NCBI RefSeq assembly: GCF_024529975.1
Contig: NZ_AP024897.1
Span: 1,612,001-1,676,000 of the forward strand
Reading direction: 5' to 3'
DNA: 64,000 nucleotides
Source: Vibrio quintilis
Lineage (GTDB): Bacteria > Pseudomonadota > Gammaproteobacteria > Enterobacterales > Vibrionaceae
Shown: one piece after another, positions 41,663 through 50,303 of the stretch
Numbering within the stretch: position 1 is the stretch's first letter
How the letters are laid out: the number at the start of each line of letters is the position of its first letter
Notes under the pieces: model-generated
What the model was told of the DNA's origin: nothing
Seen by the model: only the letters and a program-made list of their open reading frames with translations
Database searches by the model: none
Translations under genes and position numbers: made by a program

Positions 41663-41740
41663 GTTTACACGGTAATCAAAATAATACCTGATAATGTTTA
41701 CACGGTAAACAATGGGGTGTACTATGTTTACACGGTAAAC
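41663..41740. promoter_or_regulatory. Three tandem palindromic operators and divergent promoter
   Basis: GTTTACACGGTAATC at 41663-41677 and exact GTTTACACGGTAAAC at 41696-41710 and 41726-41740, spaced 33 and 30 bp (near three helical turns). The latter two flank a promoter: TTTACA 41697-41702, 17-bp spacer, TACTAT 41720-41725. One site covers the -35 and the other lies just past the -10. Confidence 0.8.
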
Positions 41741-41760
41741 AGATCTAAAATGGAAAGGCT

Positions 41761-41907
41761 ATGAGCGAAGAAATCAAACAAGTAGTTGAAAACCTGAGAG
41801 AAGCAATTCAACAGGCTGAGCAGTTTGGATTAGTGAGAACAGAAAACGGACAGGTCATTACGGGGGCTATCGTCTCTGAAAATAGCATTGTCCTGACCGA
41901 AGATTAA
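41761..41907 (+). CDS. Very small phage protein (48 aa)
   Basis: A 48-residue protein: MSEEIKQVVENLREAIQQAE then a short beta part with NGQVITGAIVSENSIVL. The ribosome site is GGAAAGG, the same unit that precedes the next genes. It is the first gene behind the triple RHH operator. The two-part build, amphipathic helix then a hairpin, suggests a folded small protein; function unknown. Confidence 0.65.
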   Translation: MSEEIKQVVENLREAIQQAEQFGLVRTENGQVITGAIVSENSIVLTED

Positions 41908-41921
41908 GGACGGAAAGGATC

Positions 41922-42314
41922 ATGAAATTCCAAATTCTGTGGTTACGCCACAATGCCGACTTTTCAACAGAAATAACGTCTCATCACACGACTCTCGACC
42001 GCCTGACATCAGGTGAAGATAGGTTTCCATACTCAGAAGTTGAGGTAATAGCCAAACGTCAATTTACTGGAATTTCTGATGATGTCGGTGTTGAAATATA
42101 TGAAGGTGATGTTATTGCAGCGACTGAATGTGATGATTCTGAAGAATACACAACTGTTGTTCAACGAGATGGTACGGCGTTATGTATTGACGTTGAAGGG
42201 CGCGAATACGACATGACGGATATCGTCTGGGCCAGACGACATGGAGAGGTTTGTAATATGCGAGTTATAGGCAATGTATATGAAAACCCTGAGCTGAATG
42301 AAATGAAATTTTAA
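41922..42314 (+). CDS. YopX-family phage protein
   Basis: A 130-residue protein. The YopX signature is visible as KRQFTGISDDVGVEIYEGDVI near residue 45 and the C-terminal RVIGNVYENPEL. YopX proteins are common in phages and have no assigned biochemical role. Its leader is GGACGGAAAGG, shared with the genes at 42328 and 42623. Confidence 0.85.
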   Translation: MKFQILWLRHNADFSTEITSHHTTLDRLTSGEDRFPYSEVEVIAKRQFTGISDDVGVEIYEGDVIAATECDDSEEYTTVVQRDGTALCIDVEGREYDMTDIVWARRHGEVCNMRVIGNVYENPELNEMKF

Positions 42315-42327
42315 GGACGGAAAGGCT

Positions 42328-42603
42328 ATGAACAAACCGAATTTTGAAGCAAAGATTCATTTCACAGTGGGATTGAGGCATTCAGCTGCTATTACCAACA
42401 TTGCTGAGCGCTGGCTTTATTCCACTGAATACTGTGATGCATTTGAGAATGACCTCATTGCTGAAGGAGCGTCGGCGGTTCTTGAGTGTGTCGGTATAAA
42501 TTTGGATAACGAAGGGGCTTTTGTCGTTGACGTTCTTGGCGTTGCTAAGCATGAAGAAAGCCCGGACTACGAAATAGTGAAAATAGAATCAGTAAAAAAT
42601 TAG
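42328..42603 (+). CDS. Small phage protein, unknown function
   Basis: A 91-residue acidic protein (MNKPNFEAKIHFTVGLRHSA). It appears alpha/beta, with AERWLYSTEYCDAFENDLI and VVDVLGVAKHEESPDYEIVK. It lies between the YopX gene and a signal-peptide protein in the same operon, each with the GGACGGAAAGG leader. No family recognised. Confidence 0.6.
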   Translation: MNKPNFEAKIHFTVGLRHSAAITNIAERWLYSTEYCDAFENDLIAEGASAVLECVGINLDNEGAFVVDVLGVAKHEESPDYEIVKIESVKN

Positions 42604-42622
42604 GACGGAAAGGACCGAAACT

Positions 42623-43024
42623 ATGAAAAAAATTATTCTGGCGCTGATCATTTCATTTCCTGCTCTGGCCGGAAACAGTGCCATTATCCCGGCGTGGAAA
42701 ACTGGCAGCGACTATCAAAAAACAACGACTCAAATCACGGTCTCGAATATTACAGACAGAACAATTCAATTCCAGATCAAATTTTATTCTCAGGATGGTG
42801 CTGTATACGACGATAAAATAAATTATAAAAACGTGAGCGCCGGAACGTTAGGTGCTCACAAAACTGCACTGATTGAATTAACCCCGTCTCAGACTGACTG
42901 GGGTTATGGTGTCATAACACATCGGGGCGATGCTGGATTAGTGGCTCATGGCCGGATTCGAACGACGGGTCTGAGAACTCATGCAATTGAGTCTGTGACA
43001 ATCAACAACGGATTGCCATTTTAA
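42623..43024 (+). CDS. Exported small protein of the prophage
   Basis: A 133-residue protein with a clear signal peptide (MKKIILALIISFPALAG) and a probable cleavage after ALA. The mature part is beta-rich (TTTQITVSNITDRTIQFQIK) and resembles a small Ig-like or pilus-type sandwich without cysteines. No transmembrane anchor follows. A secreted or periplasmic protein in an otherwise cytoplasmic early operon is unusual; it may change the host envelope. It overlaps the portal stop by four bases. Confidence 0.65.
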   Translation: MKKIILALIISFPALAGNSAIIPAWKTGSDYQKTTTQITVSNITDRTIQFQIKFYSQDGAVYDDKINYKNVSAGTLGAHKTALIELTPSQTDWGYGVITHRGDAGLVAHGRIRTTGLRTHAIESVTINNGLPF

Positions 43025-44019
43025 GCCGCAGAACTAACCTCCAAATCAAACCTAAACTTCAACCCGTCCGGAATTTCCGGATCGCTATTCACTTCATCCA
43101 TAATAATTTCACACACCGGGATAATCTCATCCTTGGCATACTCCCGGCCGACTTTCTCCGGGTCTGGAAAATTAGAACCAGGTTGCGGCATCAGTCCGCC
43201 TTTCCCGGCCGGGAACCGGTGACCGACTAACACATCCTGGGCGGTGATATTTTTAATCCGTTCAAATTCATCTTTGGTCGCAATGTCGCCAACGGGGATC
43301 AACTGGATGCCTTTTTCTTTCCCGTTCGGGATGTTCACGAACATGCTGCGGAAATTGCCGACGCCTTTTGAACTGGCGATCTTCTCTTTTAACGCCTCTT
43401 CATCGGCTTCACTCATGTTCGGATCGGTCGCGTAAAAAATAAATCCCATATGTGCGCCGTTTTTGTAGTAACGTCGCCGGAATAAGGTAGCGTCCTGATT
43501 CAGTAGGCTGCTTTGCAAACAGCCCAGATAATCAGGAATCGCGTAAATTTGTTGCCGGGGATCGTACTGGGGCAGGAATATCACATCTGCCGCTTTGTAA
43601 TCACGGGTCTGGTAGTCACGTAATAACTGCACAAAATCGCCGTTCCTGCGTTTGCGCATGTGCATCATCGGCAGGGGATGCAGCCCAACAACCCGGCCGA
43701 AATGATTTCTCAGCTTCAGCAATGCGCCCATTCCAAACCCGAAGTAATCCCAGCAAAACGCATTCATGTGCCGCTTTTTCAGTCCGCCGCTTTTATACCG
43801 GGCGGCGACATAATTTGCCCGTGCTTTGAGCAATGAGCCGTGATAAGCGTTGGTCTCTGCAATCCGCGCCAATCCTTCCATTGATAGCGGCGGCTCCCAA
43901 TAGTCTTCCCCTTCGTTATAGACCAAATCACAATAGTGCGTCATCCAGTGCATCGGATCGATTGGCTCTGGTGTCGGGTCAATACTGTAAACAGATTTAG
44001 GGTCGTGATTTTCTGTCAT
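43021..44019 (-). CDS. Q: Portal protein (P2 gpQ family)
   Basis: A 332-residue phage portal of the PBSX/P2 Q family (P2: 344). Recognisable blocks are '[20 protein letters not shown]' near the start, [18 protein letters not shown], and [12 protein letters not shown] at the end. It forms the dodecameric ring for DNA entry. The start at 44019 overlaps the terminase stop (ATGA), as in P2. Leftward, opposite to the capsid genes. Confidence 0.92.
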   Translation of the reverse strand: MTENHDPKSVYSIDPTPEPIDPMHWMTHYCDLVYNEGEDYWEPPLSMEGLARIAETNAYHGSLLKARANYVAARYKSGGLKKRHMNAFCWDYFGFGMGALLKLRNHFGRVVGLHPLPMMHMRKRRNGDFVQLLRDYQTRDYKAADVIFLPQYDPRQQIYAIPDYLGCLQSSLLNQDATLFRRRYYKNGAHMGFIFYATDPNMSEADEEALKEKIASSKGVGNFRSMFVNIPNGKEKGIQLIPVGDIATKDEFERIKNITAQDVLVGHRFPAGKGGLMPQPGSNFPDPEKVGREYAKDEIIPVCEIIMDEVNSDPEIPDGLKFRFDLEVSSAA

Positions 44020-45818
44020 GCTGCGAGTTTCCATGTGGATTTGCGTTTAGTGGTGTGGTCTATCGGTTCATTAATCAGGGCGTGGGACAGCGCCCAGAAG
44101 TCATCAGCGTGGCCGACCAGTTCAGAGCGGTCCGCTTTAAAGGTCATCATATTGCCGGAATTGGTCGAGGTGCGTTTAATCGCCATAAATGACATCGCGG
44201 TTTCCTTCATCTCTGCATCGAACTGCAACCGGCCCCCGTCAATCACATCGATCATTTTCATGACTAAGCGGTTTTTGTTTTCATTGGAATAGTGGATTGG
44301 CACCACTTCACGCGGGTGGGTGTTACTCAGCAGGTCATACACTCCGGCACCGATACCGGTGACATCAATGCCCAGATAAGTGACATTGAAGCGTTCAAAC
44401 ACTTTGCTGATCTCACTGGCCTGATGCTGAAACGCCAGCCCGCGCCAGGTATGTTTTTCCAGTACCCTGAATTTCTCAACCGCGACAATCGGCGGTGCAA
44501 CCACCATTAACACGGCATTATCACGGGTACGGGACGGGTCATAACCAAGCCACACTTCACGGTTACCAAATGGCCGCGCGTCTGCCGGGTGGTAATCCTG
44601 CCAGATTCCGGTATCCACCATACATTTCTGTATTTTGTTGAATTGAAATATCGAGCTGGCCCCGTCGATAAACACACACATAAACAGATTGTTGAAATCT
44701 GACTCGCTGTATTCATCGCGCAGTTCGTCAATATCAAACAGCTCACAACCACCGGCGGCGGCGTCCTCAATTGTGACGACATAACGCCACTGTTTATCCG
44801 GGCAAACCCGGCCACCGTCACGCAGTTCATCAAACAACGGGAATTCAACATTTTTCCGGGTCGGTTTATCGCCCCGCCATTTATCACCCGTCCAGAACGG
44901 ATACGCCTGATGCATTTTGGTTGATGGCGTCGAGAAATACGTTTTTCGCCACTGCTTGTGCGTCGCCATTGCTGACGCAAGTTTATTCAGCTCATCAAAT
45001 TTCGGGATCCAGAAATACTCATCCACATAAACATGGCCGTGGTAACTCTGGGCGGTTTTGCTGTTAGTTGAAAGAAAGTGCAGTTCCGCCCCGTTTGAAA
45101 GCGTCATCGGATTGCCGGACAGCTCAATATCTAAAAACTCTTTGGCAATCGCAATAATATAGCGGCGGAATACTTCAGCCTGGGCGCGGGAGGCAGACAG
45201 GAAAATCTGGTTATCCCCGGTCAGAATTGCATTCTCTAATGCCTCACCGGAAAAATAATAGGTCGCTCCAATCTGGCGGGATTTTAAAATGTTCCGGATA
45301 CGCTGATGCAGGTTATTGCGCATCGTATGCTGATAGTCAAACAGCGACGCATGCCATGTTTTAAAGTGATCTTCCGTTATTTCACTGATGTCATTTTTAA
45401 TTTTTTTCTTACGTTTATTACTGCGTTTACCAGATGACTCACTGGTACTTTGTTTCCCGGATGACTCACTGGTACTTTGTTTCCCGGATGACTGTTTTTT
45501 ATCTTCTGGTTCAATGTTGTCCGGTTGTTTTTCTGACGCCCGTAATTTCTTGATTTTGGCATGATGATTAATCAGCCGGTCCAGCATATCCAGTTGTTGC
45601 TTTGTTGGATTTTCCAGCTCAAGCAGGGTCTGAATACGGTTAAAAATCGCTTCATCAATCGTCTGTTCACGCAACATATCCCGCCAGCCGTATTTATCCG
45701 CCCAGTAATACACAATGCGGTCATTACTCAGCTTCAGTTCAGCAGCGATTTCACGTGGCGTCCATGCCTTTAAATATAAGGCGCGGGCGGCTTGTCTTAT
45801 TTCGGGAGAATAGGCCAT
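44016..45818 (-). CDS. P: Terminase large subunit, ATPase (P2 gpP family)
   Basis: A 600-residue protein close to P2 gpP (590). The ATPase motif [13 protein letters not shown] (near residue 175, identical in style to P2) and Walker B YVDEYFW (near 262) are present; the nuclease part carries [14 protein letters not shown] and [11 protein letters not shown]-terminal RHH/HTH-like part: [21 protein letters not shown] Lys/Ser-rich linker around 100-130 contains a 9-residue tandem repeat. A longer GTG start at 45857 is possible. It heads the leftward PQ operon. Confidence 0.93.
   Translation of the reverse strand: MAYSPEIRQAARALYLKAWTPREIAAELKLSNDRIVYYWADKYGWRDMLREQTIDEAIFNRIQTLLELENPTKQQLDMLDRLINHHAKIKKLRASEKQPDNIEPEDKKQSSGKQSTSESSGKQSTSESSGKRSNKRKKKIKNDISEITEDHFKTWHASLFDYQHTMRNNLHQRIRNILKSRQIGATYYFSGEALENAILTGDNQIFLSASRAQAEVFRRYIIAIAKEFLDIELSGNPMTLSNGAELHFLSTNSKTAQSYHGHVYVDEYFWIPKFDELNKLASAMATHKQWRKTYFSTPSTKMHQAYPFWTGDKWRGDKPTRKNVEFPLFDELRDGGRVCPDKQWRYVVTIEDAAAGGCELFDIDELRDEYSESDFNNLFMCVFIDGASSIFQFNKIQKCMVDTGIWQDYHPADARPFGNREVWLGYDPSRTRDNAVLMVVAPPIVAVEKFRVLEKHTWRGLAFQHQASEISKVFERFNVTYLGIDVTGIGAGVYDLLSNTHPREVVPIHYSNENKNRLVMKMIDVIDGGRLQFDAEMKETAMSFMAIKRTSTNSGNMMTFKADRSELVGHADDFWALSHALINEPIDHTTKRKSTWKLAA
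45433..45494 (-). repeat. 27-bp tandem repeat in the terminase linker
   Basis: Two exact 27-bp copies (45433-45459 and 45460-45486) and a third partial one encode SSGKQSTSE repeats. They sit between the N-terminal domain and the ATPase. Copy number could vary in frame. Confidence 0.85.
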
Positions 45819-45868
45819 GAGCGAATCATACGCGCTGAAATGTTGTAAATGACGCACTAAAAATCGGC

Positions 45869-45899
45869 TGAATTCGGATAGGGCGAAAATCCGAATTCA
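45869..45899. promoter_or_regulatory. Inverted repeat in the divergent late promoter region
   Basis: Perfect 11-bp arms TGAATTCGGAT / ATCCGAATTCA separated by 9 bases, between the divergent terminase and scaffold genes. In P2 this region holds both late promoters and Ogr sites. The classical TGT-N12-ACA pattern was not found, so this may be the site of the divergent Ogr-like protein here. Confidence 0.5.
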
Positions 45900-45991
45900 C
45901 CGGAACAGAACCGGCTGAATGACAGGATTCAAAGGCGTATTGTTTGTGGCGAACGAGATATTTACGAAATCAGATCAGGTAAACAACGAAC

Positions 45992-46876
45992 ATGAGTAAA
46001 ACCAGCGATTGGGTCATTGTGGCAACAGAAGGCAATACCGTAGACGGCCGTAAAATCACCGCGTCATGGATTAACGACATGGCACAGCTGTATTCAACTG
46101 ACGAATATACAGCAATGATTTGGCCGGAACATCGCCGGGTTTATGGTTACGGGGACAACTGGGGAACGGTTGAAGCGCTCAAGGCTGAAAAGAAAGACGG
46201 TCAATTGCGTCTGTTTGCAAAACTCACACCGAATCAATATTTACTGTATGCGAACAAGAACCAACAAAAACTGTTTACATCGATTGAGCCGGAGCCGGAT
46301 TACAAAGGCAACGGCCGTTGTTATCTGATGGGGCTGGCGGTGACCGATTCACCGGCCTCAACCGGAACCACCCGCCTGAAATTCTCCCGCAAGCCGGGAA
46401 CAGAAATCACGCTCGAATCTGACGCATTTGAAGAAATCGATTTTTCCGGGTGCTTTACCCGTTCAGATATTTTTTTCTCGATGTGCAAAACATTTTTCTC
46501 CGGTGAGCAGCCGGAACCCGCCAATTCTCAGACTGAGGATGAACAACCGATGAACACAGAGCAGTTCAATCAAATGATGGGTGCCATCAATACGATTGGT
46601 ACCAAACAGGGCGAGCTGGAAGAGAAATTCAAGCAATTCTCACAACAGCCAGACGCGCCTGAAACGCCGAAAGAACCGGCCGCGACGCCTGAGCCGGAAC
46701 CGGCGGATAAAACCACCGGGTTAACCGGTGAGCAGTTTAGCCAGTTAACTGAAATGTTAAATGGTATCGCCAGCAAACAGGGCGAAATGGAAAACCAGTT
46801 TAAAAAACTGGCTGAAGAAGCGCCGGGGCAACGTCCGGATGAATCCGGCTCTGATGCTGCAATGGAGGTATTTTAA
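45992..46876 (+). CDS. O: Capsid scaffold and protease (P2 gpO family)
   Basis: A 294-residue scaffold/protease (P2 gpO: 284). Protease residues expected of the family are present as H48 in PEHRRV, S in FTSIEPEP, and D in VTDSPASTGT. The C-terminal scaffold contains a duplication: EQFNQMMGAINTIGTKQGEL and EQFSQLTEMLNGIASKQGEM. It guides and cleaves the major capsid protein. First gene of the rightward head operon. Confidence 0.92.
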   Translation: MSKTSDWVIVATEGNTVDGRKITASWINDMAQLYSTDEYTAMIWPEHRRVYGYGDNWGTVEALKAEKKDGQLRLFAKLTPNQYLLYANKNQQKLFTSIEPEPDYKGNGRCYLMGLAVTDSPASTGTTRLKFSRKPGTEITLESDAFEEIDFSGCFTRSDIFFSMCKTFFSGEQPEPANSQTEDEQPMNTEQFNQMMGAINTIGTKQGELEEKFKQFSQQPDAPETPKEPAATPEPEPADKTTGLTGEQFSQLTEMLNGIASKQGEMENQFKKLAEEAPGQRPDESGSDAAMEVF

Positions 46877-47890
46877 ATGCTGAACGCAATTTCCACTCAG
46901 TATCTTCAGGAATTTACCAGCGCTGTGGCCTCTGCTGCCAGTGTGTCCTCTGATAAAAAAATGTTTGCTATCACGCCGGTGATGGAAACGAAACTCCGCG
47001 ATGCGATCAAAACGTCTCATGCCTTTCTTGGTCTGATTCATACAGCGTTGGTTGCACAGATAAAAGGCCAGGTGATCGACGTGGGTCTGGATGGTCTGGC
47101 AACGGGCCGGGCGGATGGCCGGTTCAGCGTTGATGTTGATCAGAGAGGTAATACCTATGAATTGGTGAAAACTGATTCAGGGTCACATGTTAAATGGGAA
47201 GAAATGACTCAGTGGGCAAACTCCGGCAATAAAGGCGAGTGGCTGAATCTGATGAAAGCATCCATTGCCAAACGTTTTGCGCTGGATATGTTGCGTATCG
47301 GGTTTAACGGGACACATATTGCCACTATCACTGATCCCAAAAAATACACAAAAGGTCAGGATGTCAATAAAGGCTGGCTGACGATTGTCAAAGAGAAAGT
47401 TCCTGCTCAAGTGCTTGCGTCTGCAAAACTTGACCCAACGGGGAAAACACCGGGTTCGTACAAAAACCTCGATTCACTGGCTCAGGACTTAATTAATACC
47501 ACCATTGCCGAAGAGTTCCGGCAGGATGATGACTTAGTTGTTATCGTTGGTTCCAGTCTGGTTGCAGCAGAACAGCACCGCCTGTTAGAAGCGGCAGACA
47601 AACCGACTGAACATCGTGCTGCTCAGGCTCTGGCAAAAACAATGGCCGGTAAAAAAGCATATGTCCCTCCATTTTTCCCATCAAACGGCATTTGGATCAC
47701 GAATCTGAAAAACCTGCAAATTCTGACACAATCAGGAACCCAGTGGCGTAAACAGGAAAACAACGATGACCGTTTGCGTTATGAAAGTAATCATATCCGG
47801 ATGGAAGGTTATGCAGTGGGGAACATGAATAAATTTGCAGCGATTGAAAACGTTGAAATTATCGATGATTCAACATCAGAAACAGAGTAG
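46877..47890 (+). CDS. N: Major capsid protein (P2 gpN family)
   Basis: A 337-residue HK97-fold capsid protein of the P2 N family (P2: 357). Start directly follows the scaffold stop, with GGAGG overlapping its end. Blocks such as 'FLGLIHTALVAQIKGQVIDV' and YKNLDSLAQDLIN and NNDDRLRYESNHIRMEGYAV near the end fit the family. gpO-type cleavage would remove part of the N-terminus. Confidence 0.93.
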   Translation: MLNAISTQYLQEFTSAVASAASVSSDKKMFAITPVMETKLRDAIKTSHAFLGLIHTALVAQIKGQVIDVGLDGLATGRADGRFSVDVDQRGNTYELVKTDSGSHVKWEEMTQWANSGNKGEWLNLMKASIAKRFALDMLRIGFNGTHIATITDPKKYTKGQDVNKGWLTIVKEKVPAQVLASAKLDPTGKTPGSYKNLDSLAQDLINTTIAEEFRQDDDLVVIVGSSLVAAEQHRLLEAADKPTEHRAAQALAKTMAGKKAYVPPFFPSNGIWITNLKNLQILTQSGTQWRKQENNDDRLRYESNHIRMEGYAVGNMNKFAAIENVEIIDDSTSETE

Positions 47891-47897
47891 GTGAATC

Positions 47898-48608
47898 ATG
47901 GTCAGTCCACTACAACGTCAACGGGATGCAATTTTAGCCAGGAATGCGGGGGGAGCGCCGCAGCCTGCGAGTGTGAACACCGACAGTCTTCACCTTCACC
48001 TGGCTGAATTCGAACAGGACAAAAGTGCCTTGAAATCATTTGCTCAAATCGCTGAGAAAGTGAATTACAAGCGTGATGTCCTGATCCCGAAATATCGCCC
48101 GCTCGCTGAGCAATATATTGAATCCGGCGAGTGTTACCAGAACCCGGTGTTCACAGACATGGTGATCTGGCTGTTCGATACCGACGAATTAGACACGGCA
48201 ATTTCATGGTGTTTAACCGCCATTGAACGCGGGTTGCCGTCACCTGAACGATTCAACCGCAACTGGCCGACAATTTGCGCCGACTTCGTCCTTGAATGGT
48301 CAGAAAACCAGTTCGATAACGGCCAGTCGGTTGAACCGTATTTCTCGCAGATTTTTGAACGGATTGATGACGCATGGAATGTGCCTGAAAAGCTGGCCGC
48401 GAAGTGGTACAAGCTGGCAGGTTACATGCTGATTGCCAATGACGACGGAGAGCCGCAACCAAGTCACATCGGGAATCTGGAACAGTTACAACGCGCTGAA
48501 TCACTGTTACTCAAAGCGCATGAAAAACACAATAAAATCGGGGTGAAAACCCAGATAGATCGGATCAGGATGCGTATGAATGCGCTGACTGACGGCACGA
48601 ATTTATAA
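47898..48608 (+). CDS. M: Terminase small subunit (P2 gpM family)
   Basis: A 236-residue protein (P2 gpM: 247). It begins MVSPLQRQRDAILARNAGG and contains the helical blocks 'YIESGECYQNPVFTDMVIWL' and TAISWCLTAIERGLPSPE typical of gpM. It recognises cos for packaging together with gpP. It sits in the usual slot after N, 7 bases downstream. Confidence 0.9.
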   Translation: MVSPLQRQRDAILARNAGGAPQPASVNTDSLHLHLAEFEQDKSALKSFAQIAEKVNYKRDVLIPKYRPLAEQYIESGECYQNPVFTDMVIWLFDTDELDTAISWCLTAIERGLPSPERFNRNWPTICADFVLEWSENQFDNGQSVEPYFSQIFERIDDAWNVPEKLAAKWYKLAGYMLIANDDGEPQPSHIGNLEQLQRAESLLLKAHEKHNKIGVKTQIDRIRMRMNALTDGTNL

Positions 48609-48713
48609 CGGCTCCATACGCCGCCGCGCTCGGCTGGCGAGGTTGCAATCACCATCAGGTGCATTGTGAACCATCGACCCAGTGGCCAGAGCGCACCTAT
48701 TCAGGGGAATTGC

Positions 48714-49172
48714 ATGTTTACAGGTACCAGTGACAGCTATCAGTCAACCGTGATCAGCAATGATTTCTGGCCGGATATTGACGCCGGGGTATTTGAGCGA
48801 CGTCGCGGAACGCCCGCCGCGCAGGATGATGAGCGCATCGCTCACGCCCTGGTCAATGCAATGGTTTCTGTGAATCTCGAACTGGAAATGCTGAAAACAG
48901 AGTATCAGGCAGATGGATATCAACGCGCTGATGAAATCCCGGCATTCCCTAAAATCGACGATAAAAACGCGGTTGTGATTAATTACGAATCGGCAGTTTT
49001 CGCCAGGGCGAAAGCCGATTTACTGCCGGATTTTGCCACTGTCCATCAGCGTAAAGAAGGTGATCATCTGGCAGAGCGATCACAGGAAACCAAAAACGAA
49101 CTGTTGGCAGAGAGTGAGCGAATTATCCGTGCCATGTACGGCAAAAACCGCGCAACGGTGGCACTGTTATGA
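48714..49172 (+). CDS. L: Head completion protein (P2 gpL family)
   Basis: A 152-residue protein (P2 gpL: 169). The start at 48714 has AGGGG upstream; the longer frame lacks one. Family pattern: DFWPDIDAGVFERRRGTPAA and ADLLPDFATVHQRKEGDHLA. It closes the portal end of filled heads. The 105-base gap from M is GC-rich and contains no gene. The end overlaps the next gene by ATGA. Confidence 0.88.
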   Translation: MFTGTSDSYQSTVISNDFWPDIDAGVFERRRGTPAAQDDERIAHALVNAMVSVNLELEMLKTEYQADGYQRADEIPAFPKIDDKNAVVINYESAVFARAKADLLPDFATVHQRKEGDHLAERSQETKNELLAESERIIRAMYGKNRATVALL

Positions 49173-49651
49173 CGACGCAATACCAGAGCGGGTACAAACT
49201 CCGCGCCCTCAAGACGTTTATTGATGAAACTGTTGGGCATCATATTGCAAAACATATCACAGCGGAGATGAGTGATATCACGCTCCGGCTGAACAGCAAA
49301 AATATGGGCCGTGGTATGGATTTGCTCATCATGCGCTATACCGCTGAATTCTATTGTGATCGTTATCCGTATCAGAAACATGACCCGGCGGTGCTGTTTG
49401 CAAATGTCGGTGCATGGCTGATGGACAACGACCGGGAACGGGATGATCACGAACCGCTGGCTGACCCGGATGTTGATGTCGTGATTGAAGATGAACAGAG
49501 CGCTGAAATCATTTTAACCGTTGAATTTGAAGAGCCGATCCGGGTTGTTGAAGCGGCTGACGGGCCAATTTACTGGCGTGGTAAACGCTGGCGGATTGAA
49601 GCGTATGAAATCTGGGTGGCAGAAAACATCAGGGATGTGGTGATCAGGTGA
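49169..49651 (+). CDS. R: Tail completion protein (P2 gpR family)
   Basis: A 160-residue protein (P2 gpR: 155). The block ALKTFIDETVGHHIAKHITA at the start and RYTAEFYCDRYPYQKHDPA followed by WLMDNDRERDD fit the R family. It works with gpS to finish tails. It overlaps L by 4 bases and S by 4 bases, giving a tightly coupled set. Confidence 0.88.
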   Translation: MTTQYQSGYKLRALKTFIDETVGHHIAKHITAEMSDITLRLNSKNMGRGMDLLIMRYTAEFYCDRYPYQKHDPAVLFANVGAWLMDNDRERDDHEPLADPDVDVVIEDEQSAEIILTVEFEEPIRVVEAADGPIYWRGKRWRIEAYEIWVAENIRDVVIR

Positions 49652-50301
49652 TTGAAATCAGGCCGGACAGTAAAAGCTATCTGAGAGTCAAAGAGCAGTT
49701 AGAACTCTTAGCGCTCGACAGAAAAACCCGGCAACGCATTTTAAAACGCATTGGTGCGTATACGGTGAAAACCACCCGGCGCAATATCCGCGCTCAGCGT
49801 GATCCCGATGGTCACGTATGGAAGAAGCGCCGCAAAGGTCGGGGGAAAATGCTCAGGGGTTTTACCAAGAAGCTCAAGCATTTTCAAAAAAACAGTAACA
49901 AAGATTTGTATATCGGCTGGCCGTCTGCCCGTGGCAACGTGGCATATCAACACCATTGTGGGATTGAACAGAAAAGTGGCCTCTCTGCCCGGAAACGCCA
50001 GGCCAGAAAACACAAAGAGCCGGATAAAAACTCACCGGCGACACGCGAACAGGCCAAAGCGCTGCGCGATCTGGATTTCCGGTTTCAGCCCCAGGGCAGA
50101 CAAAAACGCGGTAAACGCCCAACCATGAAATGGATCCGGGAAAACATGAAAGTGGGTGAGGCTGCAAAAACCATTCAGGCGCTGGAGAACCGGACACCGG
50201 CCAGAGACTGGAAAATTGAACGTCCTCAGCGTCGTTTAATCGGCATCAGCCCACGCCGGGTTTCAATGTTGATTAAACGCGAATTGAACAGGAGTAAATA
50301 G
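49648..50301 (+). CDS. S: Tail completion protein (P2 gpS family)
   Basis: A 217-residue basic protein (Phage_tail_S). Blocks 'RILKRIGAYTVKTTRRNIRA' and DPDGHVWKKRRKGRGKM then MLRGF are typical. It is longer than P2 gpS (150), with an added basic insert 'RKHKEPDKNSPATREQAKAL', as in HP1-type phages. It follows R with a 4-base overlap. Confidence 0.88.
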   Translation: MIEIRPDSKSYLRVKEQLELLALDRKTRQRILKRIGAYTVKTTRRNIRAQRDPDGHVWKKRRKGRGKMLRGFTKKLKHFQKNSNKDLYIGWPSARGNVAYQHHCGIEQKSGLSARKRQARKHKEPDKNSPATREQAKALRDLDFRFQPQGRQKRGKRPTMKWIRENMKVGEAAKTIQALENRTPARDWKIERPQRRLIGISPRRVSMLIKRELNRSK

Positions 50302-50303
50302 TT

